Shown here: positions 50,080-64,000 of the stretch, one piece after another | How the letters are laid out: each line of letters begins with the position of its first letter | Position numbering within the stretch: position 1 is the first letter of the stretch | Origin: Cynocephalus volans | Taxonomy: Eukaryota; Chordata; Mammalia; Dermoptera; Cynocephalidae | Reading direction: 5' to 3' | NCBI RefSeq assembly: GCF_027409185.1 | Contig: NC_084469.1 | Location: 31,920,293 to 31,984,292, forward strand | DNA: 64,000 bases | The notes under the pieces: model-generated | Databases searched by the model: none | What the model saw: the letters and a program-made list of their open reading frames with translations, nothing else | What the model was told of the DNA's origin: nothing | Program-made: the position numbers and the translations under genes

Positions 50080-51089
50080 GAATTTTTATCTGGTTTTCAT
50101 GAAAGCTCCAACTGTTAGTCAATCTAGGACCCTGAAAACATTTTACCTAAGACATACAAAAAGGCTGGTTGAAAAAAACAGGATCTCAGTAGGCCTTGGA
50201 GGTGGGGAAAGGTGTCTGTCTGTCCTGCCACTCCATTGCCCAAGTCCTTGCCATAAGAGGGAATTTTTGAGAAGTTGTCTGCCAGTCTGTTTCAGTTTGT
50301 TGGGGGGTGAGGAGGGGCAGGGTACTCATGGGTGCTATCTGCCCCATCCTCATTTCTCTTACCAGTATCCAGACCTCTCAGACTAACTTTCCTGCATTTC
50401 AGTCTCCCTCTGTTGGCCTGAGGGAAATGCAAGAATCCTAGACTTAGCTCTATCAACTCTATCTTCCCCCACACCCTGCATCCTCACCATTCTCTCAAGT
50501 TTTTTTCTAAGTTACAGAGTTAATGGGGAAGAGGGAGATAAGTGGGTGAGTGGGAGCAACTGTGGCCCAGAGAGCAGAGTCTCAGGTCAAAATGCCCTGG
50601 GTCACCAGAGCCCCTGGATACATCCTCTCTACTCCCCAGCCATGACTCCATCCAACCAACCCAAGCACATGAGCCCCAGCTCTTTTTGAGGTTATGATTA
50701 TTATACAGTCTTCTTATTCAGTTTTATCTCAAAGACAGATCCTTGTTTCCCAAATACCTATATTCATTGAAATTTAGGAGGCAATGCTAGAGATCACACA
50801 TAAAACATAAGTCTCTTGGCCTTTGATTTTCACAGTTGATTGACAGCTCAGTGGAGCAGGAGCTCCTGGGTCCTTCAGAAAAGGTTGGGGGGAACAAAGG
50901 AGAAGAAATAGAGTCCTCAATGAAATAGAAAGGGATGACATATACACCGCAGGAGCCCCAGGCCTGCTCTGGGGGAGGCAGGTCAAGAATCTTAAGGTGC
51001 TATGGTTCTGTGGATGCCTAGATGGGGCAGGAGAGGACCTGGAGCTGTCAAGCTCTGGCTATCTGGGCCTGACGGCCTCTTCATGGAGT

Positions 51090-53877
51090 TCAGTCCTCTC
51101 CCAGCCCCTCCTTGGGCAGGGGGACTTGGGGATCCAGTGCCTCTGTTGCAAGGTCCTGGGGCCTGGAGGTAGGAGCTGAGAAGCAGAAGAAGTGGGGCAG
51201 GGTTATGAGAACTCCACTCCCTGCAAGAAGGAAGGCCCCAGCCACCACAAAAGAAGCCGTGTAGTTGCCTGTCACATCCCGGAGGTAGCCTAGATCCAAG
51301 AGAGAAAAAGAATACACATGGGCAATCTGTTCACTGGGGCTGATGGCTCAGATACATTTTTGGGTGGAGGGAAGACCCATCGTCTCGGAGGAATTGGAAC
51401 TTCAAGGTAGGGTTAGAAGAGCTTGAGAACTCTGGCTTCCCAAAGGGCATAAAAAGGTAATTTCAACCACCTTCCTGCCTTCAGGGACCTCCAAACCAGT
51501 CCAGGGGGATTTGGAGATCCAGATAGAGTCAGGCATAAAGAAAGGCCTTCCTTGCTAGCAAAGGTGGCTCTTCTACACCTTCAGTTAATAGTTAAAAGGA
51601 AAGTGTTAAAAGTCTGAAGGTTTTGGCATCTTGAGTCTGCAGAACTTTGACCAGATGGCTCAGACACCCAGGCTGGGGCCCAGCGGGCCAAGGAAAAAGG
51701 AAGACACAGGAATGCTATGTCTGGCCAGGTGCAGCCAGGTCCTCTGAAAACTGAAACTTCTGGCACCCTGCCAAGGATTCTACTTAGCTCCTCTTTGTCT
51801 TTCCACTCAGACCTTCCCAGCCCCAGGTTCTTTGTCCCATGGATCCATTTAGGGCTGCTATAACTGGCCAGGCAGTCTGTGTACTATACCATACCAAAGG
51901 GCAATATTCACATATACTGTAATGCGAACAGTTCCCTCCCCCAACCTTGCAATATGGCAGCCCTGGCCCACCTGGTAACCCCATTCCCCTTACCTGACAG
52001 AGGGGCCCCCAGCAGCCCCCCGATGCTCTCTACCATCTGCACCAGTCCTAGGCCACAGTAAATCCTTCCAGTCCCCACCAGTTCAGGCAGCACGGAGAAG
52101 GCCACTGGGGTCAGGGCCCCTGATGTAAAGCCATAGGCCACAGCCAAAGCCACCAGGGCAGTGGGAGCCTGAGCCACAGGGAACAGGGCTAGTGACACCC
52201 CGGTCAAGAAGGTCCAGAGCATCAGGAGTCTTGCCACAGGCCCTGGGACTGCATCTCCCAGCCACCCAGAGGCCACACGCCCCACGAGGTCAGAAATAGC
52301 AGCCACTGAGAGTAGGAAGGCAGCAGGCAGTGGGTCCCAACCCAGGTCCTGGAGATGTGCTACCAGGTGGACGTAGGGAATGAAGTAGCCGGTGTTGATG
52401 AGGGTGAGGGCCACAGTGTAACGGAGGAAGGGGCCATGATGGAGGAGGGAGGAAAGTTGGGCCCCAGGGCCACCCACGGCAGGATCCTCAGCCAGGAAGA
52501 GTGGGCGGAGGAGAGCACCACAGGCCACCAGGTGGAGGGAGAGGGCAGACACCAGCAGTAGGGCCCCCCGCCAGGCATAGTGGCTGAGCAGCCACTGGAA
52601 GAGGGGGGCAAATGCAAAGGAGGAGAGGCCCACGCCTGTCAGTGCCAAGCCTGTGGCCAGAGATCGACGATGAGAGAAGTAACGGGACAGGCAGGCCAGG
52701 GTCGGAGTGAAGGTCAAGGCCCAGCCAGAGCCTGTCAAAAAGGAAAAAACGGGGGTTGGAGACTCTTAGGGAGCTCAGGGCACCCACTAGTACCAACACG
52801 GCCCAGCAGCAGAATATAGCATCTTTTTTGGAGTCCCACAGACTCGGGTTACATCTTGGCTTTGATGCTTTCTAGCTGTGTGGCCCTGTGTGTTTAATTT
52901 ACTGCCTCAGCCTCAATCTCATCTGCAAAATGGGGGTAATATAGCTCATGGGATTGTGGAGGATTAGAGGTAATGTGTGTAAAGTAAATAGCACCGAACT
53001 TTGGAGTTAGACCTGTGCTCTAACACTTCTGGCTGTGTGATCTTCATTTGCCAAGCTGCATAAGCTTCTAAAGCCTTGCTTCAGCTGTAAATAGGATAAC
53101 GGTGTCTATTTCATAGCCAGAGCAACTAGCACAATCTTATAGTAGAGTAGTTCTTCCTTTTATACTCCAGCCCCAGTAGCCCTGGGCTTGTATATTCTGG
53201 ATCCACCATCTTTGAATTTCCCAATCATGTTTATCAACTTAGTCATCCTTCTTAAGAATTCCTTTTGGGGCACATGTTCTAGCCAAACTTTCCATCAGTT
53301 TCTCCCTAAGCCTTTTGTGAAGAGAAGGGAAAAGATGAAAGTCCAGAAGCTAGAGATCTAGGCATTTGACTCTCCTGCCCTTGCCCACGGTCTCACCTGA
53401 GAGCAGCCCAATACTCAGGTATAGGTGGGTCAGGGAAGTAGCAAAGGAGGCGAGCAGCAGCCCCATCGCGGCCAGGATGCCCCCAGTCATCACCACGGGC
53501 CTGGGCCCGAATTTCGTGCTCAGGGCACTGCCTACTGGGCCTGGGGAAGTGGAAGGGGTTCTGCGAGAAGATCTCAGGCGTTCTCCCCCAGCAACCCCCT
53601 GTCCTTCCCCTTTCCTGTCCTCACATCCCCTCTCCCTCCCGAGGGTCGCAGGACGCCAGACCCAGACGCAGCACTCACTCCCAAACTGCTGCACCGCGAT
53701 TCCTATGGAGGCGATCCAGGAGACGCGCGCTGCCTGCTCCTCAAACGCCGCCACAAACTCCACGAAGAAGACGCCGAAGGTGCGGAGCACGCCGAACACC
53801 AGCGCCGACTGGAAGAACGCTGACAGCACCACCATCCATCCCCAGCCCCCGTCGGGGGGCTCGGCCCTGCGCGCCAT
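51090..53877 (-). CDS. SLC16A13: SLC16A13, monocarboxylate transporter 13
   Basis: SLC16A13 is an MCT-family 12-helix transporter, reported as a lactate transporter in liver and gut. Coding exons on the minus strand: 53877-53679, 53540-53397, 52731-51994 and 51289-51090, totalling 1281 nt (426 aa, the human length). The start [18 protein letters not shown] carries the family signature in helix 1; later landmarks are [77 protein letters not shown] and the C-terminus [11 protein letters not shown]. Exon phases are the same as in SLC16A11 (breaks after AVQQ(F/A)xS, after LLSG/LLAG and after PPLSG/APLSG), showing tandem-duplicate ancestry with one copy inverted. All borders are GT-AG. I saw no canonical AATAAA just past the stop. 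Confidence 0.96.
52820..53130 (-). mobile_element. Two MIR fragments in SLC16A13 intron 2
   Basis: AGCTGTGTGGCCCTGTG with ATCTGCAAAATGGGGG, then TGGCTGTGTGATCTTC with CAGCTGTAAATAGG, show two neighbouring MIR copies. Confidence 0.65.
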
Positions 53878-54270
53878 CTGGGCGGCAACAGTGCCGCCGC
53901 CGCTAAGAGCTCCTACAGGAGCTGGGCTCCGGGCGCTCCACCTTTACCCGCGCGCCCACCCACCGTGCCGGGCGGCTCGGAACCATGCGGGGGAGGACAG
54001 ACTGGTGGAGAGGAAGGTACCGACCAGGCGGCGTGAGGCGCCTGCGTCTTTCCCCAAGGGGGGCGATGAAGGAGGGGAGACCAGGCCTGCGCTGGCCCTG
54101 GCCAGAAGAGCCCGGGGGCCGCGGAGCCCGTGCTCCGGAGCGGAGCGTCGAGGCCTGGGCCGGATCGACCGGGGCTCCAAGCTCAGTTAGGAGCCGGGGA
54201 GAGGAATTGGGTTTGGGCCACACCGTAAAGGCGCGCCAGTTTCCCTGTGGATTATCTATTTCCTCATTGG
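53690..54270 (-). promoter_or_regulatory. SLC16A13: CpG-rich promoter region of SLC16A13
   Basis: CpG density rises across the first coding exon and about 400 bases upstream. CCAAT motifs on the plus strand lie near 54296 and 54320, and a GGGGGCGGAGCC GC box lies near 54346-54357. The exact transcription start is not visible. Confidence 0.5.
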
Positions 54271-54279
54271 GGGTGTCAG

Positions 54280-55470
54280 CACCTCTTCACGCAGGCCAAT
54301 GTCCCAGCCCAAAGCTCGCCAATGAGCACACGGGACTCCCGAACTGGGGGCGGAGCCAGAAGTGCAGGGCGGGATTTAGAGCATTTTTCCGGACCCGGGC
54401 CATGAATGGGGCGCATGCGTAAGGAGAGGCATTAGGGGGCCGACTAGACAGGGCTCCTGCACGTGAGGCAGAGACCTATCCGAGGGCGCTTCTGTCTCCT
54501 GTTCACCTTGCAGACCAACTCGTCCACATGCCAGCACCACGACTGGCACAGAAGGGTTGGTGGTGGGTAAACTGGTTCTGCAGAGGAAAGCACTCACTTG
54601 CTTAAGGAGGGGTTCAGGAATCGCAAGGCCATGTGGGGCGAGGGGAGGGGTTATGAGATGAGAAAAACGAAATACCTGTCGGAGCTCCTGAGGCCATTAA
54701 CGCAGCCCCAAGAATCCAGATGCCTGGATCCCTGGTTCAAAGGCCAAGGGAAGAGGTAAGGGGAATGGATTGTTGAACTCCTGGCGTTCACTTCTGTAAT
54801 GAAAACTCATTCTTGTCGCTTGTGTTCTCACTAACAGGAAATCTACATGTCACAGAGACCAAAAATAACTGGAGAGAGGAAGGGCGGCTGTGAGCTCACA
54901 CAGGACCCCACCAACACCACTTCAACGGGGCTGGAAACTTTTCCTCTGCCCTCTAGTGGCAACCACTTCCTAACCACATTTTTTTTTTTTTTTTTTTTTT
55001 TTACACTCATGATGGGATAAAGACAAGCTATGACCCTGGCCACTGCAGCAATCTGTCCTCCTACCCAACCAGTACTCAGGTCTCTACCAAGCACTCCTTA
55101 GTCCTCCTCCTGACCCCCAACCCGACCCCAGTCCTCCTAGCACGAATGGCTTAGGCTTTCTGTTCCTTCATTATAAGTCAAGCTCCCCAGGACCCTAATC
55201 TTGGGCTCAAGGTTACATACCTAGATCAGTGGGGAAAAAGGCAAAGAAGGAGAGGGGGATAGGGAGGGAGACTGTGTATGTTCAGAAAGCATACTGAGCC
55301 ATATAATTTCACATGATGTGGGAAATAAAAATAATCAGACCCACCAAACCATATGTATACACACACATAAATGTATATTTCTTTGTAAGTGGAGTCAAAA
55401 CATTAGCTAGTGGGGAAAATGCCAAAGATGCAGATATTGGTGTTGCTGAATCACATAGATGTAAAGAGCT
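54280..55470. other. Intergenic stretch between SLC16A13 and BCL6B
   Basis: Begins with promoter-like sequence carrying GC and CCAAT boxes, then a T run near 54980-55002. No exon was identified; 55816-56610 is also unassigned. Confidence 0.4.
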
Positions 55471-55479
55471 CAGGCTTTT

Positions 55480-55615
55480 TTTTTTTTGTCGTTTTTCCAT
55501 GACCGGCACTCAGCCAGTGAGTGCACTGGTCATTCCTATATAGGATCCGAACTCGTGGCGGGAGCGTCGCCGCGCTCCCAGCGCAGCACGCTACCGAGTG
55601 CGCCACGGGCTCGGC
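55480..55615 (-). mobile_element. Divergent CpG-rich dimeric tRNA-derived SINE
   Basis: A reverse element sharing CTATATAGGATCCGAAC and the ends of the other dimers, but with its central half replaced by a CpG-rich version (GGGAGCGTCGCCGCGCTCCC). AAGAGCTCAGGCTTT flanks both sides (55464-55478 and 55616-55630). It represents a separate SINE subfamily and, given nearly intact CpGs, a recent one. Confidence 0.9.
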
Positions 55616-55629
55616 AAGAGCTCAGGCTT

Positions 55630-55815
55630 TAAAATCATATCAGTTCAAATCTTGACTTCACTTATTAACTTGGTTAAGATATTGAACCTCTCATCTGTAA
55701 ATTGGGGATAAGAATAGTACCAACTTTTTAGGATTGTCAGTGGGGTTAAATTAGAAAATCCATGCACTAAAATACTGACATGTAACAGGAGATAAGTAGT
55801 ATTAGCTGGTCTTAT
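55630..55815 (-). mobile_element. MIR fragment
   Basis: TTGAACCTCTCATCTGTAAA followed by GGGGATAAGAATAGTACC is MIR-like. It directly adjoins the SINE at 55480-55615, which inserted at its edge. Confidence 0.5.
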
Positions 55816-56632
55816 TCTCAACAGGGGTTAAGCTGTAGTGGAAGGTGAAGGAAGGTTTTAGTTTAGTTTTTGTTTTTTGTTTATTTTTAAAAATCTAATC
55901 CAGTCATGGGTTTTAAAAGACTGAGAAACACAACCAAAAATTGTAAATGTTGGAGGGAACTGCAGAGACCATGTTAACTTTTTTCACAGATGAGAAATTT
56001 AAGGCCCAAAGGGAGGTAATATCAGAATTAGTGACCTTTGCCCATGGACCTGAACAGAGCTGAGCACCCAGGACACACACAGGAAAAGGAAAGGGTGGGA
56101 GAGACCTATACACTGGACACTGGATAGATTCCAAGATACCATTGCTGAGGGAAGGGTGGAGTTGGCATGTTGGCTTTAACCACACACACAGCCTTCTCAC
56201 TGCCACCTCCAGTCCCTGTTGCCCTTATGGGACCCAAATCCTATCCATTTTCCTTGGTGGTGGTGGGGTGTCCCATGCATTAAGATCTCCAGCACAGATG
56301 CATCCTCTAGCCTCTTGGTATTATTAGTAGCTTCCTGGTTTCTCCCTGCAATCTCTACACCTTATGCAGGAAGTGACATCAGAGCAGCAGGATGCAGGTG
56401 GCTCCAGAGAAACTTCATGAAGTCACTGGTTCCTACACAATAAACCGGAAGGCAAGGGCAGGGAAGGGGATAACAAGAACCATTTAAAATGTCTGGTGGG
56501 ATTGGACAGTGGAATGGGCACAGAATCCAAGACACTATCCAAGAGGGGGAGAACCCTCTTCTCTGCCCCCCCCACCCGCAAGTCTCCCGTAGGCAAGAAC
56601 CTGGGACACAGCAGGCAGCACAGAGAGGCTTC

Positions 56633-56638
56633 TTTATT
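56633..56638 (-). terminator. BCL6B: Probable poly(A) signal of BCL6B
   Basis: TTTATT on the plus strand is AATAAA on the minus strand. It lies about 2 kb past the BCL6B stop, consistent with the long 3' untranslated region of this gene in human (from memory). Another AATAAA lies near 57830 and could serve an earlier end. Confidence 0.5.
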
Positions 56639-57156
56639 CCAAGGATCTGATCTTGCAAGATCTAACATCTCCACACCCAGGCACTCTCCACCTGCACATC
56701 CAGTCTGCTAAATGGAAATCATGTTTCCTTCTCACGTCTTTCCTCTGCTTTCCCTCTCTCCTTCTTCCATTCTGCAGTAATGCAATGGGGAGTAATAGAG
56801 AGAGAAGAGTGTCTTTCTCACCAGTACCCAAGTGACAGCCATCAGTACTGACTTATCTTGAGGAAGTTCCACCCCACAAATTCAAAAGTGCTTCTTGCCC
56901 CCCCCCATGTCCCATAATCAGATAGGCCCGAGAGCAACAAGGGGCAGAACTATACACCAAGGCTTCAGAGTATCATCTAACATTCCAGACATTCCACCCA
57001 GCCAAAAAGCAACCCCATTCCTAACTTTCCTCCTATCTGGCCTACACCAGAAACTGCACCCCTCAACCAATCTCTTAATTCTATCTGGAAACTGATCTAC
57101 TAGAAGGGGCTTTGGCCCATCAGTCAGTCAATCTTTTAAATCTCTAATCCCAACAG

Positions 57157-57181
57157 TAATCCTAATCCTAATCCTAATCCC
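57157..57181 (+). repeat. Short (TAATCC)n run
   Basis: Four copies of TAATCC in the presumed BCL6B 3' untranslated region. Confidence 0.85.
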
Positions 57182-58615
57182 AAACGATAGCAAACCCAGA
57201 ATGGAACTCAGCCCCTTTTCTCTGCCTGTGGAAGGTTCTAGTGCATTCACTGGTTCCAAACAGGAATGCAGTGATGGGAATATGGGATCACAGACCCAGT
57301 TTTTCTAAGGTAAGATAGTTACCAAGCACCTGTGATTTCTAGAGGCAAAGAAGTTTCTGGCATCTGGACACTTGCCAGAAGATATCCGAAAACCCACTAA
57401 AGGAAGAAGGGGCTCCTCTCAGACAGAACCCCAAGGAATATTCAAACCCAGATGCCTCTGCAGTAAAGAATGGGTCATGACTCTACCATCTAGTCAAGGT
57501 AAAGAGTTTTGTAATTCTCCCCTAGATAATAACATTTATAGAGACTGGGAGGAATCAGGAAAGGCCACATCATGTCTAATAAGGAATTTTAGATCTCTTC
57601 CCCATGGAGGGATCAACTCAGTACTAAGAACAGGCTCCAGTGGGAGGATTATAGGCTCAACTCAAGCCCCTGGGTGGGCTCTACCATGATAGAGGGATAG
57701 AGTGGAACCAAACCCAGGTTTCCAGATTAATGGGACAATCTGGGATCTGGACCATCTTGCTGGAAAGACTACCAGCTCCCAGTCAGAGTGATGCTGAATC
57801 CAGCCCCCACACCCACAGGCTCCAGGAGGCATTTATTACCTCCATTTCGTGTTCACCATAAAAGTTCCTATCACCACTGAAGAACAGAGAAAAGTCTATA
57901 TCCAGTTCTAGCCTGCTAGAGAATCTTCAACATCCAGAATACCAGAGAGGGTACCTGACCCATTTCCACCATCCCACATGTTCCCCGAGCTACCCTAGAA
58001 AAAAATAAAGGTTCCAGACCTAGAATTGGAGGGGCAGGACACAAAGAACCCCTTTCTCCATTTTAAACCAACAAGCAAACAGGGAAAGAACAATTCTAAA
58101 GATAAAAGTTATGATAATAATAATATAAAACACTGAAGCCAAAGGAGAGAGCCAAGTGCTAATAATCTCTGCCAGCAGAGCTGTGACCTCACCTTCTGTA
58201 TTTCAGGTCACTTTTGGTCACACATGTGGGAGAAGGAAGTGGAAGATGCAGTAGAATGAAGGCTCTGGTGCCACCCAAAGGCCACAATAAATTATATTTA
58301 CAGATAAACTGGATGAGATGGGGGGGCCACAGGTGGAGGGCTGTTCCCTTAAGGAAATCAGGCATCCAGTCTCTCCCCTCCTCCAGCCCCTAGCTAGCTC
58401 TCTCCTCAGAGACAATTTGTATTGTGGGGAAGAGGTTTTGACCAGCAAAACAGAGGCAGATCTAGCCAGGATCTGCCACCCCTGCTCTCCCCAGTGAGAA
58501 ATTAAGGTGGCGGCAATTTCTCATGCCAGAGTGCCCAAGCCTGACAGGGAAGCCAGCCTGAGACTGCGGCTTTCCTGGCTCCCAGGAAGCGAGTGGGGTC
58601 TGGACCCTTGCTCGG

Positions 58616-61994
<3,379 letters not shown>

Positions 61995-64000
61995 AGCGGC
62001 GCGGGCCTGCGGGTGTCGCGGACAGGGCCCCTCTCAGGGATCCAGGTCCCCGGCACTCGCCGCCTCACTTAAAGCCATCTTGTTCATTCTGCCCTCACCC
62101 ATCGCTCTTTTCCCTCCTCTAGATCCCACGGCGCTTGCAGCGAGGTGAAGGCTCCCACGCCACTGTCGATGGCGAGCATGGGGGATCCGGCGCGCAGTGC
62201 CCTCCGCTGGGTGCCTTGTGCCCCTGCAGCACTGGCAGGCCCCTCCGCTTCGCCACGCACCTGAGTCTCACCCTGCCCAGAGACCCCACACGGCCTGCGG
62301 TCCACACCCCCACATCCCTGTCGAAGCTCCCTGCTCTTCCCTTGTCCCCGGTCCCTAGTCTAGCCCTATTTCTGGGATTCATCCTCCCTACCATCAGCAA
62401 GCCCCAACCCTCTTGGGGTACCCAGGAGTCTGGCTCCCTGTGTCTCGTTCTTACCCCCGTCCTGCAGGGGCTGCGGCTTCTCTTCTCGGGGGGGCGGGGT
62501 CTCTCTTCCCTCTTGGCCTCTGCTCCTTTATCTGGCCGGGATGTCGGGGGCGGGGGTGGAGGTGGGGTGAACGCCTGGGTCTGTATCCTTCCTTCCTCCC
62601 TAACTCTCCAGATGGCGAGCCCGGGGCGGGGTCTTGGTCTCGAGGGCGGGACCTCAGAAACGCGGGGTGTGGTCGTAACGTAGGGGGCTGGGGTCACTGA
62701 AAGTGGAACCAAGGATGGGGATAGGGGAATTGGGGAGGAGGTTAGGGATATCGAGGTGGGAAATGTAGGAGACCTGAGTCGTCGGAGGGCCCGGGACAGC
62801 GACAACTGGTGTGTTGGCTCTAGGAGGAAGGTGCCCGGAGCCTGCTGCAGGAGAAAGTGAATACAGCAAAACGCCCCCTTCCAGGGAACTGTGTTAGGGG
62901 AGAAAAGGGGGGGGGGGCTCAACGAAGCGCCAGGCTCGGGCAGGCGACAGCGGGCTCCCTTGGGGTCTCCGACAGCGGGAGGGTGCAGTGTGAATGACAG
63001 GTTCCTCTAGCGGGGCCTACAAAAAGGGGGGCTCTGACCGGGAGGGGTAGGGAGAGGGCGGATATGATTTCGAGTTCGTTTCCTTCCATTGTCCTGCGAC
63101 CGGACGGCTCCGCCAGCTGCTTCCCCTCGAGGAGGTGGGGAAAGCCCCGGGTGGGGGCCGAGAGACGCCCGGAGTCCTAAGTGTCCGGTCTTTCGCTCTC
63201 GACTCTCTTCTGAATCCTTTTAGGGATCCAGAAACACGGACTCCCGCCCAAAGCCCGCTCGCTCTCCCCCAATCCCAGCTCACTAGGGCCTCGGGCACCC
63301 GCCCGTCGGCCCCGCTTTGAGGCTGGCGGGACGCCGGGGTCCAGCGCGGCAAGTAGGCAAAGCTCGGCAATGCTCGGCTCCTTCCACGAGGGGGCGGACG
63401 AGCACTAGCCTCGCCTCGGCCGGTCGTCTCCACCCGGCTGGGGGTGCGCTCGGACCGGGCGCAGGATCGATTCGGTCCGGGCGGCTGAAACCTCTGGCCT
63501 CCTCCCATTTGCTCTGGTTTATTTTGCAGCTCCCTCTCCTAGGAGGGGACTAGGGTTGGACGGAGGGAGGTAGAGTTAGGGGAGCGAGGGGACTTTCCCT
63601 CAGGCTGGGGTTCCTACCTGAGGTGAGAAATCCGCGGGCTTTGGGAGCGAAGGGAGTGGGGGGCGGGGGCACAAGGAGCCGGGCCGAGCCTGGGCGCACA
63701 CGGGGTTCTGTTCTCATTAAGCTGGACACTATTATCCAGATGTCTTTTGAGGTGAATTTTTAGTGGACGTTAATATGAGAGTTGGGTGGGGTAAACTGAG
63801 AGAAGGGAAAACAGGGAGGAGGGAGAGAGGGCAGGAGGGGTCTGACAAGCCTCATTTTAAGTCCCTGAACTAACAGGCAGAGATGGGTCACACCCGCATA
63901 TTTTGTTTGGGGAGAACTTGGCCGGGGGGCTGGGGGTCGGAGGGGGGCGGTGCGCAGAGCGAGTCCAGCTGCAAAGCAGGAGCTCCTCGGATTTGGGCTC

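Larger units (their letters stand above)
56615..58615 (-). other. BCL6B: Probable 3' untranslated region of BCL6B
   Basis: The stretch follows directly on the BCL6B stop on the minus strand, contains no recognisable protein-coding sequence or SINE, and ends at an AATAAA signal. The span is inferred from the signal and from the expected transcript length, not from transcript data. Confidence 0.45.

Noticed and set aside
57157-57181. Interstitial telomere-like tract
   Set aside because: The unit is TAATCC with only four copies, not TTAGGG.
62119-62922. A 267-codon minus frame upstream of BCL6B
   Set aside because: Pro/Arg/Ser-rich reading of CpG-island sequence; no domain and not needed for BCL6B, whose start at 61994 is conserved.

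Overview
This is a window of placental-mammal nuclear DNA: genes are split by GT-AG introns, the spaces between them are full of ancient L1, L2, MIR, MER5-like and MaLR-like repeats, and promoters sit in CpG islands. The youngest SINEs are tRNA-derived dimers (A box and B box in each half, no unrelated body, poly-A tail, clear target-site duplications). They resemble the CYN SINEs I know from colugos; similar tRNA-derived elements occur in horseshoe-type bats, so I do not commit to a species.

The right part matches the human 17p13 neighbourhood read in reverse. SLC16A11 (+, 48209-50046) and SLC16A13 (-, 51090-53877) are monocarboxylate-transporter paralogues facing tail to tail about 1 kb apart. 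BCL6B (-, 58616-61994) is a BTB/zinc-finger repressor. I could follow each exon by exon: all have complete frames (447, 426 and 478 codons), consensus splice sites and a CpG-rich 5' end.

The left part holds four intact internal exons of XAF1 (-, 2724-5283), an interferon-induced partner of XIAP; its first and last exons were not found. A decayed CLEC10A/ASGR-type C-type lectin lies at 23787-25420, where CLEC10A is expected next to SLC16A11, but it carries frameshifts, a stop and no last lectin exon. XAF1 is on the wrong side of this lectin compared with human, which suggests a rearrangement or a duplicate.

The middle (26-47 kb) has no intact gene. It holds a processed pseudogene of MTMR1 (38025-40159, itself cut by a SINE), several nested LTR insertions with readable target-site duplications (a solo retroviral LTR inside a MaLR-like LTR; a MaLR-like LTR inside a MIR), L1 debris, two TG microsatellites and long unassigned stretches. 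I found no novel coding system; the most notable points are the XAF1 position, the dead lectin gene, the nested insertions and N-terminal changes in SLC16A11.
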